Assembly (NCBI GenBank): GCA_964619955.1
Contig: CAZUJF010000023.1
Coordinates: 1-64,000, forward strand
Reading direction: 5' to 3'
DNA from: JACQFK01 sp964619955
Lineage (GTDB): Bacteria; Planctomycetota; MHYJ01; JACPRB01
Length of the DNA: 64,000 nucleotides
Below the pieces are notes generated by a model, which saw only the letters and a list, made by a program, of their open reading frames with translations, was not told the origin of the DNA and did no database searches. Numbering within the stretch: position 1 is the first letter of the stretch; each line of letters opens with the position of its first letter. Positions 48,609-56,457 of this stretch are shown piece by piece. The translations under genes and the position numbers were made by a program.

Positions 48609-50563
48609 TGCGACTCTCGCTCGCGCTGCTTCTCCTGGCGGGACAGGACCTGCCCCCGGCCTGGCGGCAGGTCCAGGAGCTCAAGGTGCCCAAGGCGGGG
48701 CCGCTCAAGATCGACCTGTCCGTGGAGACGCTGGACGCGTTGCGCCCCGGACTGGAGGACCTGCGCCTCTTCGACGAGACGGGCCGCGAAATCCCCTGGA
48801 CGGTCGAGCGGCCCCGGCAACAGGCGCGCGCCGCGGCCCGCGCCGCACGCTTCGAGACGGCGCTCGGCGCCAACAGCACGGTCGTCACGGTCGAGACCGG
48901 CCTCGCGGAGCCCGTGGCTCAGCTCTCGCTCGAGACGCCCGCCGGGGACTTCATCAAACCCGCCCGCCTCGAAGGCTCCGCCGACCGGAAGACCTGGACG
49001 CTGCTCAAGGACGCCGAGCCTCTCTTCGCGGGACCGGGGCGCCCGCGCAAGCTGCAGATCGAATTCTCCCCCGCGGTCTGGACCCAGCTCCGCCTGACGC
49101 TCGACGACCAGAAATCCGCGCCGCTGCCCGTCACGGGCATCAGCCTCCTGCCGGCCGCCCCTCCGGCCGCGCCCTCGGAGCCCTGGACGCTGGAGATCGC
49201 CGAACGCCTGGAGGAGCCCGGACGCACCCGGCTGCGGCTGCGCTTTCCGGGACGCCACGTCCCGCTCGCGGAGCTGTCCCTCGAAACCCCCGAGCCGCTC
49301 TTCACGCGCCGCGTCACGCTGACCTCGCGCACCTGGGCGGACGGAAAGGTCACGGAGCGGCTCTTCGCCGAGGGCGTGTTCTATCGCATGGCGCTCGAAG
49401 GACGTCCGCCCGTCTCGAGGCTCTCGCTCGCGCCGGACTTCCCGCTCCCGGAGCGGGAGCTGCTGCTCACGATCGAGAACGGCGACAGCCCGCCGCTGGA
49501 GGTCACCAAACTGCAGGCGCGGCGCCGTCCGGTCCGGCTCGCGTTCCCGTCTCCGAAAGCGGGCGCGCTGCGGCTGCTGAGCGGGAATCCGGACTGCCCC
49601 GCCCCGCGCTACGACGTGGCCGCGCTGCCCGGGCTCGGACGCGAGCTGCCCGTGGAAGGCGCGGTCAGCCTGACGGCGCTCGCCGAGAACCCCGCGTATC
49701 GCGCACCCGAGGCCCTGCCCGGACTCGGGGGTCCGGGCGCCCCGCTCGACACCGCCCCCTGGGGCTTCCGCAAGTCCGTCCGTCTCGGCGCCGGGCAGAT
49801 CCATCAGCTGGAGCTGGACCTGGACGTGCTCTCGCGCGGCGCCCGCGACCTGGACGACCTCCGCCTGGCCCGCGACGGACGACAGGTGCCCTACGTCGTG
49901 GAGTCCACCAGCCTCACCCGCTCGACCCCGCTGACGCTGGTCGCCGAGCCGGACCCCAAACGCAGGAGCGTGAGCCGCTGGTCCCTTCAGCTCCCCCGGA
50001 GGCGGCTCCCCGTGGGCAGCCTCACGTTCGCCGTTCAGGAAAGCGTCTTCCAGCGTCTGACGCGACTGGTGGAGGACATCCCCGACGAACGGGGCGTGTC
50101 GCACCGTGCGACCCTGGCAGCTTCGGAATGGATCCGCCGACCCGGGGCCGCCGCCGGGCCGCTGCTGCTGACGTTGTCCCAGGAACCCCGGGGGGATCGC
50201 CTCTGGCTGGAAGTGGAGAACGGCGACAATCCGGCGCTGACGCTCACGGATGCGAAGGCCTGGCTGCCGGTGACGCGGCTGCTCTTCAAGGTCCCGCCCG
50301 GCCCGGAGCTCCATCTCTACTACGGGAACCGCGAGGCGCGGGCGCCGGAGTACGACCTCGCGCTCGCGGCCCCGCAACTGCTCGCCGCTACGAAGACCGA
50401 GGCGGCGCTGGGCGCCGAAGAGGCCCTGGCGGCGGCCCCGCGTCAGTCGGCGGGAGATCCGGGCTCCGGCAGCTGGATCTTCTGGGGCGTGCTGGGACTG
50501 GTGGTGGCGGCGCTGCTCTTCGTCATCGCCCGTCTGCTGCCGACAGTTCCGCCCGCGAAGTGA
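48605..50563 (+). CDS. DUF3999-type exported protein, 652 aa
   Basis: A signal peptide (MMRLSLALLLLAGQ) starts a long beta-rich periplasmic protein with repeated carbohydrate-binding-like strands (LPPAWRQVQELKVPKAGPLK, VAQLSLETPAGDFIKPARLE, LTLDDQKSAPLPVTGISLLP). One C-terminal membrane segment (WIFWGVLGLVVAALLFVI, about 628-645) then a short tail closes it. DUF3999 proteins occur almost always next to DUF2339 proteins, and the four-base overlap makes the coupling direct. A role in envelope or polysaccharide assembly is likely but unproven. Confidence 0.88.
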   Translation: MMRLSLALLLLAGQDLPPAWRQVQELKVPKAGPLKIDLSVETLDALRPGLEDLRLFDETGREIPWTVERPRQQARAAARAARFETALGANSTVVTVETGLAEPVAQLSLETPAGDFIKPARLEGSADRKTWTLLKDAEPLFAGPGRPRKLQIEFSPAVWTQLRLTLDDQKSAPLPVTGISLLPAAPPAAPSEPWTLEIAERLEEPGRTRLRLRFPGRHVPLAELSLETPEPLFTRRVTLTSRTWADGKVTERLFAEGVFYRMALEGRPPVSRLSLAPDFPLPERELLLTIENGDSPPLEVTKLQARRRPVRLAFPSPKAGALRLLSGNPDCPAPRYDVAALPGLGRELPVEGAVSLTALAENPAYRAPEALPGLGGPGAPLDTAPWGFRKSVRLGAGQIHQLELDLDVLSRGARDLDDLRLARDGRQVPYVVESTSLTRSTPLTLVAEPDPKRRSVSRWSLQLPRRRLPVGSLTFAVQESVFQRLTRLVEDIPDERGVSHRATLAASEWIRRPGAAAGPLLLTLSQEPRGDRLWLEVENGDNPALTLTDAKAWLPVTRLLFKVPPGPELHLYYGNREARAPEYDLALAAPQLLAATKTEAALGAEEALAAAPRQSAGDPGSGSWIFWGVLGLVVAALLFVIARLLPTVPPAK

Positions 50564-50570
50564 GCGGGGG

Positions 50571-50600
50571 TTGTCGTCGAAGCCCGCGCGCCGCTATGAT
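50571..50600 (+). promoter_or_regulatory. Promoter of the tRNA-Gln gene
   Basis: TTGTCG (50571-50576), 18-base spacer, TATGAT (50595-50600). The -10 ends 13 bases before the tRNA 5' end, consistent with a short precursor leader. It sits eight bases after the DUF3999 stop. Confidence 0.75.
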
Positions 50601-50613
50601 GGGCGCCCTTCAC

Positions 50614-50687
50614 TGGGCCGTGGTGTAAAGGTAGCACGAGGGACTTTGAATCCCTCTGTCCTGGTTCGAATCCAGGCGGCCCAACCA
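50614..50687 (+). tRNA. tRNA-Gln (TTG anticodon), CCA encoded
   Basis: A 74-base cloverleaf: acceptor arms TGGGCCG (50614-50620) and CGGCCCA (50677-50683), A then CCA at 50684-50687, a T-arm with GGTTCGAATCC, an anticodon stem AGGGA/TCCCT and the anticodon TTG, reading CAA glutamine codons. It is the only tRNA found in the window. CCA is part of the gene. Confidence 0.95.
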
Positions 50688-50721
50688 GCCTTCGCTCGCC
50701 GGAGCGCGGGAGCGAAGGCTG
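50686..50721 (+). terminator. Hairpin after tRNA-Gln
   Basis: CAGCCTTCGCTC (50686-50697) and GAGCGAAGGCTG (50710-50721) are perfect 12-bp arms with a 12-base loop. The left arm includes the last two bases of the tRNA. No T-run follows, so its terminator role is likely but not certain. Confidence 0.6.
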
Positions 50722-50830
50722 TCCCGCCGTAGCTCAAACCCATGATGGAGCGGAGGCGGACATCCGGCGAGCTTCGGCTGGGCAGGCCCTTCGGGCCCCA
50801 GCTACAAGCTTCCAGCTACCAACTACCGCC

Positions 50831-50989
50831 CTAGTTCACCACTTCGCGGGGGGTCTCGCCGGGGGCGAAGAGGCCGCTGGAGTCCGTGGGAAGCAGGCCT
50901 TCCTTGCGGAGCTTCTTGCGCTGCTCCTTCTTTTCCTGCATCTGGCGCTTCTTGGCTTCGCGGGTCCGCTTGGCGGGTGTGTCCGACAT
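50831..50989 (-). CDS. Small highly charged protein, 52 aa
   Basis: Starts MSDTPAKRTREAKKRQMQEK and ends SGLFAPGETPREVVN. The first 35 residues are mostly Lys, Arg, Glu and Gln, a likely continuous helix or disordered RNA/DNA-binding segment; the tail is polar. An unusually strong AAGGAGG ribosome site ten bases upstream shows it is translated and sets the start. I do not recognise a family. The 109 bases between it and the tRNA hairpin hold short GTAG/GCTGG-type repeats and a small GGCCC/GGGCC hairpin, but no gene. Confidence 0.72.
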   Translation of the reverse strand: MSDTPAKRTREAKKRQMQEKKEQRKKLRKEGLLPTDSSGLFAPGETPREVVN

Positions 50990-51145
50990 GGGAAACCTCC
51001 TTGATTCAGAGCGGGGCGTCCCGGCTCCCCTCGAACGGGGCGGCGTCGGGACCGCCTGCGCACCCATAATACAAAATTTCAGGGTCCGCGTCAGCTGCTT
51101 TTTGAGATCCGGGACCTCGCCCGGCCTCTGATATCATCGGCAGCC

Positions 51146-51868
51146 ATGCGCTCTTTCTTGACCGGCGCCACGTATCCCTTCCGGGGGCTGGCCTTCCTCG
51201 GACGGCGCCGCGCGCTCTGGTCCTGGCTGGCCGCCCCGCTGCTCATCCACGCCCTGCTCCTGGCCCTCGCGCTCACCCTCTTCCTGATCTTCCGGAAGGA
51301 CCTGGTCGACGCGCTGCTGCCCGCCGCGTGGAGCGGCTGGATCCGGGGCCTGGCCGGCTTCGCCCTCCAGACGGCCGCCGCGCTCCTCGCGCTGCTGGGC
51401 AGCGTCCTGTTCGGCAACGTGCTCGCCGCGCCGTTCCTGGACGCCCTCGCGGGCCGGGTTCTGATGGCGGCCGGCGAGGCCGCGCCGCCCCCGCAGACGA
51501 CGGCCGCGTCCCTCGGCCGCGCCTCCGCCAATGAGGCGCTGCAGCTGCTCATCCTGGGCGGCGTCCAGTCCGGCCTCCTGGCGCTCTGGGTCACCCCGCT
51601 GGGCTTCCTGCATCCGCCCCTCTCCGCCGCGGCCTCCCTGCTCTTCATCGCCCAGGAGACCCTCGACCCCGCCCTTGACGCCCGCGGCCTCGGCCCCGTC
51701 GACCGCCTTCGCTGGATCGTGCGGCACGCCGGCTCCGTGGCCGGCTTCGGGGCCGCCCTCCTGCCCTTCCTCGCGGTCCCCTTCGCGGGACCGCTGCTGC
51801 TGCCCTGCGCCGTCGCCGGGGCGGCGCTCCTCGTGCACGACCTTGACTCCCCGGGTTCCAACAAGTAG
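51146..51868 (+). CDS. EI24/CysZ-like membrane protein, 240 aa
   Basis: Five or six hydrophobic segments are visible, and the protein has the EI24 pattern: FLTGATYPFRGLAFLGRRRALW, the paired LLIHALLLALALTLF, FGNVLAAPFLDALAGRV, and PLGFLHPPLSAAASLLFIAQE. CysZ proteins carry sulfate and EI24 proteins are ER/inner-membrane proteins of unclear role, so no substrate is given. TATCAT (51132-51137) ends eight bases before the ATG. No ribosome site is seen. Confidence 0.82.
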   Translation: MRSFLTGATYPFRGLAFLGRRRALWSWLAAPLLIHALLLALALTLFLIFRKDLVDALLPAAWSGWIRGLAGFALQTAAALLALLGSVLFGNVLAAPFLDALAGRVLMAAGEAAPPPQTTAASLGRASANEALQLLILGGVQSGLLALWVTPLGFLHPPLSAAASLLFIAQETLDPALDARGLGPVDRLRWIVRHAGSVAGFGAALLPFLAVPFAGPLLLPCAVAGAALLVHDLDSPGSNK

Positions 51869-51895
51869 TGTATTTTGCAGACTGGGGAGCTGAAG

Positions 51896-52432
51896 ATGGC
51901 CAGGGATCCCAAAACCAACTGGTTCGACGAATTCAAGAAGGCCAACGCCGCCCCCGCGGCGCCGCTGTCCCCGCCCACCCCCTCCGGCTCCAGCAAGGGC
52001 AGCGAGCGGCGCGTCCACGAACGATTCGAGATCAGCGAGGCCCAGTCCGCCCTCTACAAGGAGGGCATCCTGTCCCTCTTCGGCATCAAGCGGGAGAACC
52101 AGGGGCGCGACGCGATCGACCTCTCCGAGGGCGGCGTCCGCTTCCTCACCCACGACCGCATCCCCGTGGGCACGAAGGTCAAGGTCGTGATCCACATGGA
52201 CAAGTTCAAGGACACCCTCGAGGCCGCCGGCGAGGTGAAGTGGTGCTATCAGAGCGCCAAGAACTCGAAGGATTTCTACTCCGGCATCCAGTTCACCGAC
52301 CTCGACGGCGCCCAGGCGCGCCGCATCGCCACCATGCGCGACTGGTTCTCCTCGCCGCAGTACCGCGCCGTCCGCGAAACCAAGATGCGCCAGAAGCGCA
52401 CGGGCGGCGGCGACATCGTCATGCCCAAGTAG
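51896..52432 (+). CDS. PilZ-domain protein, 178 aa
   Basis: A Pro-rich N-terminal tail of about 35 residues leads to the PilZ domain. RRVHERFEI (about 41-49, the R-x-x-x-R cyclic di-GMP motif) is followed by DAIDLSEGGVRFL (D/N-x-S-x-x-G motif) and VGTKVKVVIHMDKF. It binds cyclic di-GMP and passes the signal to a partner, which fits the HD-GYP protein at 40058. A GGGGAG ribosome site precedes ATG 51896. The last 14 bases overlap the convergent ThiE-like gene. Confidence 0.9.
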   Translation: MARDPKTNWFDEFKKANAAPAAPLSPPTPSGSSKGSERRVHERFEISEAQSALYKEGILSLFGIKRENQGRDAIDLSEGGVRFLTHDRIPVGTKVKVVIHMDKFKDTLEAAGEVKWCYQSAKNSKDFYSGIQFTDLDGAQARRIATMRDWFSSPQYRAVRETKMRQKRTGGGDIVMPK

Positions 52433-53408
52433 GCGGAAGCCGCCGCCGGATCGCCCGCGCCGCCGCCGCCGGATCCCTGGCCCCGATCACCGACGCGCAG
52501 ACGGCCACCCGCCCGAAGTCCGGCGACACGTTCGCCGCCGTGATCCCGCCGATGCAGAACACGGGCTTCCCCAGCCGCCGCACCGCCTTGAGATAGGTCC
52601 GTCCCTTCGGGGCGAGCCCGGGCTTGAGCGGCGTGGCGAACATGGGCCCGCATGAGAGATAGTCCGCCCCCGCCGCGACCGCCCGCCGCGCCTCCGCCAG
52701 CGAGTGCGTCGTCGCGCCGACCAGTCCCGCGCCGAGCCGCCGCGCCTCCCGGATCGGCAGATCCTCGAGCCCCAGATGCACGCCGTCCGCGCCGACGGCG
52801 AGCGCCACGTCCACGCGGTCGTTCACGATGAAGAGCGCGTCCCGGCAGACGCCGCGCAGCTCGCGCGCCAGCCCCGCATCGACCGACGGCTTTTGCCGCA
52901 GCTGCAGCACGTCCGCCCCGCCCCGCAGCGCCGCCTCCGCCACGCGCGTCAGGGATCCCCGCGCCACCGCGGGATCGAGCAGCACGTAGAGCCGCGCGGC
53001 GCGCAGGCGCCGCCGCGGATCCTGCAGCGCCTTCTCCAGCGCGTAGACGGCGTAACGGAGCCTCAGCGCCGTGCGCGCGAGCCCCCGGAAGCGGCCCTTC
53101 GAGACCTCCTCGACCACCCGGAGCGCCTCGCCGGCGCGCTTGAGATTCGCCCGGGCCACGTCCTCGAGGGCCCGGGGCCCCTTGGGCGGCAGGTCGCTCC
53201 CGCGCCCCACGTCGTCCGCGGAATCGCGGGCCTCGACCAGGTTCCGCGCGAGCGGCCTCGCCTCCGCGTCCAGCGCGTGCCGGGCCTCCTTCAGCGCGCG
53301 GGCGGAGACCGCGTCGTCATGGTGGAAACGCGCCAGATCCTCGAGCACCCGGAAGGCCTCCCGGGCGCGGTTGAGGTTGGCGTCGAGGATGCGCAGGACG
53401 GATCTCAT
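52419..53408 (-). CDS. thiE: Thiamine phosphate synthase with an N-terminal extension, 329 aa
   Basis: The C-terminal half (about residues 145-329) is ThiE: YVLLDPAVARGSLTRVAEAA, GGADVLQLRQK, FIVNDRVDVALAVGADGVHLG, GATTHSLAEARRAVAAGADYLS, and IGGITAANV. Catalysis joins HMP-PP to thiazole phosphate to form thiamine phosphate. The first 145 residues are an all-helical domain (LRILDANLNRAREAFRVLED, ARANLKRAGEALRVVEEVSK), the same kind of extension seen in some other bacterial ThiE proteins. It sits seven bases after the M28 peptidase stop, in one minus-strand transcript. No TPP riboswitch is present upstream. Confidence 0.92.
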   Translation of the reverse strand: MRSVLRILDANLNRAREAFRVLEDLARFHHDDAVSARALKEARHALDAEARPLARNLVEARDSADDVGRGSDLPPKGPRALEDVARANLKRAGEALRVVEEVSKGRFRGLARTALRLRYAVYALEKALQDPRRRLRAARLYVLLDPAVARGSLTRVAEAALRGGADVLQLRQKPSVDAGLARELRGVCRDALFIVNDRVDVALAVGADGVHLGLEDLPIREARRLGAGLVGATTHSLAEARRAVAAGADYLSCGPMFATPLKPGLAPKGRTYLKAVRRLGKPVFCIGGITAANVSPDFGRVAVCASVIGARDPAAAARAIRRRLPPTWA

Positions 53409-53415
53409 GCCCGGA

Positions 53416-54882
53416 TCAGTCCGTCCACTTCGCCTTGAGCCCGGTGTTCACCCCGTTGCGGAGCACGACCACGTCGACCTCCGCGCCCGGCTTCACTTTT
53501 TCCGTCAGCACCGTGCGCAGGGCGTCGCGCGTGCCGCCGCGCTCCAGGACGACGCCCGCGACCGAGACGATGACGTCGCCCGGCTTCACCCCCGCCTTCT
53601 CGGCGACGCCGCCGGCCTGGAGCGCGTCCACCCGCAGTCCGCCCTGCGAGGCGGCCAGCTTGAGCGCGTCGCATTCGTCGTCGTCGAGCTCCTGCACCGT
53701 CACGCCCAGGCGCCGCGGCGGCGGGCCCTGCGGATTCAGCAGGTCCGGCAGGTTGAGCGGCGACCGGGGCTTCCCGCTGAAGGCCGGTTTCTCGGGCAGC
53801 GCGGCCATCTCGAGCAGCAGGTCGGTGGACGTGCGGACCACCTTGACCATGTTCTCGTAGGCCAGCTTCTCGGGATGGTCGCTGGGACGGTGATAGTCGG
53901 CATGGAAGCCGGAGAAGAAGAAGGCGTAGGGGACCTTCTTGTCGGCGAAGGAGGAGTGGTCGCTGTCGCCGCCCACGAGCTTGACCTCGTCGTTGATCTT
54001 CGCCTTGAGGCCCGAGGCTTCGACGGCGCGCTCGACGGCCCTGCGCAGCACGCCGCCCGCGGCGGAGCCCACGCCGTGGATCTCCATCGGGCGCGTCGGG
54101 TTGCGGCCGACCATGTCCAGGTTGAGCATGAACACGTGTCCGTCGATGGAACCGAGGGGATGCTGCGTGTACCAGCGCGAGCCCACGAGTCCGGCCTCCT
54201 CGCCGCTGAAGGCGATGAAGACGATCGAGCGGCGCGGCTCCAGGCGGCCCTCGCCGAAGACGCGGGCGAGCGCGAGCAGGCAGGTGGTCCCGGAGCCGTT
54301 GTCGTCCGCGCCGTTCCAGATCGTGTCCTCGCCCTTCTTCGAGCCCAGCCGGCCGAAGTCCTTCGTCTCGGCCGTGCCGACGTGGTCGTAATGGGCGCCC
54401 GCGACGACGTACTCCCCCTTGAACTCCGGATCCTTCGCCTCGAGCAGGCCGACGACGTTCCGGGTCTCCTTGCCGCCGACCTTGAATTTCTGGAACCAGG
54501 TGCCGCCCTCGCCGCCCGGCTTGAGGCCGGCGTTCTTGAAGACGTCCGCGATGTACTCGGCGGCCTTGTCGTTGCCCGGGTAGCCCGCGCAGCGGCCCTC
54601 GAGCTCGTCGCTGGCGAGGAAGCCCGCGTGCTTCTTCAGCAGCTCCACGGTGGCGAGCGACTTGGCTTCGGACGCGCCCGCCGCGGGGACGGGGTCCGCC
54701 GCCGGAGCCTTGCCCGCCAGTTCGCGGCGGACGAGCTCGATCGTCTCCCGCCGGGTGCGCTCCCCCTCCGACTTCAGCGTCTCCTCGATGCGGCGCAGGA
54801 TCTCCGCCGAACGGTCGGGTTTTTCCTGTCCCGTCGCGGAAACGGGCAGCAGCAGGAGCAGCAGGGCGAAGAAACGCGGCAT
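53416..54882 (-). CDS. Secreted M28-family aminopeptidase with a C-terminal PDZ domain, 488 aa
   Basis: A signal peptide (MPRFFALLLLLLPVSATGQ) leads to a helical stretch and the M28 peptidase core with metal ligands GAHYDHVG (His), NGADDNGSGTTC (Asp), FSGEEAGLVGS (Glu-Glu), and LNLDMVGR (Asp), plus SDHSSF (His). The C-terminus has a PDZ domain (LGVTVQELDDDECDALKLAA, GVAEKAGVKPGDVIVSVAGV) that could dock it to partners. It removes N-terminal residues of peptides outside the cytoplasm. GGAGG lies six to ten bases before the ATG, and a TATAAT (minus strand at 54908-54913) is 25 bases before it. Confidence 0.93.
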   Translation of the reverse strand: MPRFFALLLLLLPVSATGQEKPDRSAEILRRIEETLKSEGERTRRETIELVRRELAGKAPAADPVPAAGASEAKSLATVELLKKHAGFLASDELEGRCAGYPGNDKAAEYIADVFKNAGLKPGGEGGTWFQKFKVGGKETRNVVGLLEAKDPEFKGEYVVAGAHYDHVGTAETKDFGRLGSKKGEDTIWNGADDNGSGTTCLLALARVFGEGRLEPRRSIVFIAFSGEEAGLVGSRWYTQHPLGSIDGHVFMLNLDMVGRNPTRPMEIHGVGSAAGGVLRRAVERAVEASGLKAKINDEVKLVGGDSDHSSFADKKVPYAFFFSGFHADYHRPSDHPEKLAYENMVKVVRTSTDLLLEMAALPEKPAFSGKPRSPLNLPDLLNPQGPPPRRLGVTVQELDDDECDALKLAASQGGLRVDALQAGGVAEKAGVKPGDVIVSVAGVVLERGGTRDALRTVLTEKVKPGAEVDVVVLRNGVNTGLKAKWTD

Positions 54883-54930
54883 CAAACCTCCGGATGAAGG
54901 AACAGCCATTATACGAAGCAGCGGCGGCGC

Positions 54931-56301
54931 TTAGAGGCGGATTTGCTTCCAGCGGCCCCGGCGGTAGAGGTGCCGGAAGACGGCGGCGCGGACGGCCCAG
55001 TCGACGATCATCGTGATCCAGATGCCGTGCAGGCCGAGCCCCGCGGGAAAGGCGAGGAGCCAGGCCAGGGGCAGGCGGACGCCCCAGACGCCGAGCAGGC
55101 CGACGATCACGGGCGCGCGCGTGTCCCCCGCCCCGCGCAGACCGCCGCCCAGCGTCATGGCGAGGGCCATGAAGGGCTGCTCGACCGCGGCGATGCGCAG
55201 GCAGGACGCCGCCAGCGCCGCCACCTCCTCCGACCCGCCGGAGGGGACGAAGATGCGGACCAGCAGGCCGGCGGCGGCGAGGAAGACGACCCCGAGCGCG
55301 CTCATCGCGATCACGGACAGGCGCGCGCATTCGCGGAGCGCGAGGTCGGCGTGGTCCGGCCGGCCCGCCCCGAGCTGCTGCCCCACCATCGCGGAGCCGG
55401 CCATCACGAATCCGTAGCCCGCCATGAACGTGAGCGACTCCACCGCCAGCGCCGTGCGGTGCGCCGCGAGCGGGACCGCGCCGAGCCGCGTGATGATCTG
55501 CGTGTAGAAGAGGAATCCCGCCTGCATGATCGCGGGTTCGAGGGCCGCCGGGGCCGAGACGCGGATCAGACGCCGGAGCGCGGCGCCCGTCACGGCCCCG
55601 ACCGAGGCGGCCGAGAGGCGGATCGGCGCGGCGGCGCTGAAGAGGAAGCCGAAGGCGAGCAGCGCCTCGACCCCCTGGGAGATCGCGGTCGCGAGGCCCG
55701 CCCCCGCCAGGCCCATCGCGGGCGCCCCCCAGTGTCCGTAGATGAAGACCCAGTTGAGCAGGATGTTCAGCAGGTTGGCCGCGACGGAACAGGCCAGCGG
55801 GAGGCGGGTCCTTCCCGCCGCGCGCCAGATGCCGGAGGCGCTGAGCCCCAGACAGAGGAACCCGAGCCCCGCCCCCTCCCAGCGCAGGAAGCCCTCCGCC
55901 AGCACCGTGACCTGCGGGGCGCCCTCGATCGGCAGCAGCGCCGCCAGCAGCGGCAGGCCGAACCAGCCCGCGATCCCCATCGGCACCCCGGCCAGGAGCC
56001 CCAGCGCCGCCGCGGCGGCGGCCTCGCCCTCCTGCAGGCGCCGGTCCCCCGAGCCCCAGGCCCGCGACACCACGGCGATCGCGCCGATCTGCAGCGCCCC
56101 GAGCACGGAGACCACAAGGTAGGACACCGGCCCCGCCACCCCCATGCCCGCCAGCGCGTCCGTGCCCAGACGGCCGACCATGATCGTGTCGACGAAGAAC
56201 ATCAGCGAACGCAGCAGGCTCTGGAGGACGAGCGGCCAGGCCTGGCGCGCCGCCTCGCGGCGGATCGAGCGGCGCAGCTCGGGGCTGGCGGAGGGAGGCA
56301 T
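54931..56301 (-). CDS. MATE-family efflux transporter, 456 aa
   Basis: Twelve membrane segments in two halves can be traced. MATE family elements include PLVLQSLLRSLMFFVDTIMVG in TM1, LNWVFIYGHWGAPAMGLAGAG, and the symmetric second-half AGYGFVMAGSAMVGQQLGAG. It exports drugs or metabolites in exchange for Na+ or H+. The TACACT -10 (minus strand at 56311-56316) ends nine bases before the ATG. The peptidase and ThiE genes follow on the same strand, 48 bases later. Confidence 0.94.
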   Translation of the reverse strand: MPPSASPELRRSIRREAARQAWPLVLQSLLRSLMFFVDTIMVGRLGTDALAGMGVAGPVSYLVVSVLGALQIGAIAVVSRAWGSGDRRLQEGEAAAAAALGLLAGVPMGIAGWFGLPLLAALLPIEGAPQVTVLAEGFLRWEGAGLGFLCLGLSASGIWRAAGRTRLPLACSVAANLLNILLNWVFIYGHWGAPAMGLAGAGLATAISQGVEALLAFGFLFSAAAPIRLSAASVGAVTGAALRRLIRVSAPAALEPAIMQAGFLFYTQIITRLGAVPLAAHRTALAVESLTFMAGYGFVMAGSAMVGQQLGAGRPDHADLALRECARLSVIAMSALGVVFLAAAGLLVRIFVPSGGSEEVAALAASCLRIAAVEQPFMALAMTLGGGLRGAGDTRAPVIVGLLGVWGVRLPLAWLLAFPAGLGLHGIWITMIVDWAVRAAVFRHLYRRGRWKQIRL

Positions 56302-56333
56302 GGGGCCGCGAGTGTAGCGGCTGCGTCCGGACC

Positions 56334-56363
56334 TTGGCAAGGCGCCCTCCGATGCGCTACACT
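56334..56363 (+). promoter_or_regulatory. Promoter of the DUF4388-TPR gene
   Basis: TTGGCA (56334-56339), 18-base spacer, TACACT (56358-56363). The start codon is 94 bases downstream, unlike the short-leader genes, and a GGGGAGGG ribosome site precedes it. Confidence 0.75.
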
Positions 56364-56457
56364 TAGTCGTGCTTCCCCGCCGCCGTTCGAGCGGCCGCGT
56401 CGACGTTCAGGGTGTTCCGGCGTTCCGCGCTGGACGGGACGGGGAGGGCGAAAAAAG

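Noticed and set aside
53408..53420. TPP riboswitch before the thiE gene
   Set aside because: Only seven bases separate it from the upstream peptidase gene on the same strand; there is no room for the riboswitch.
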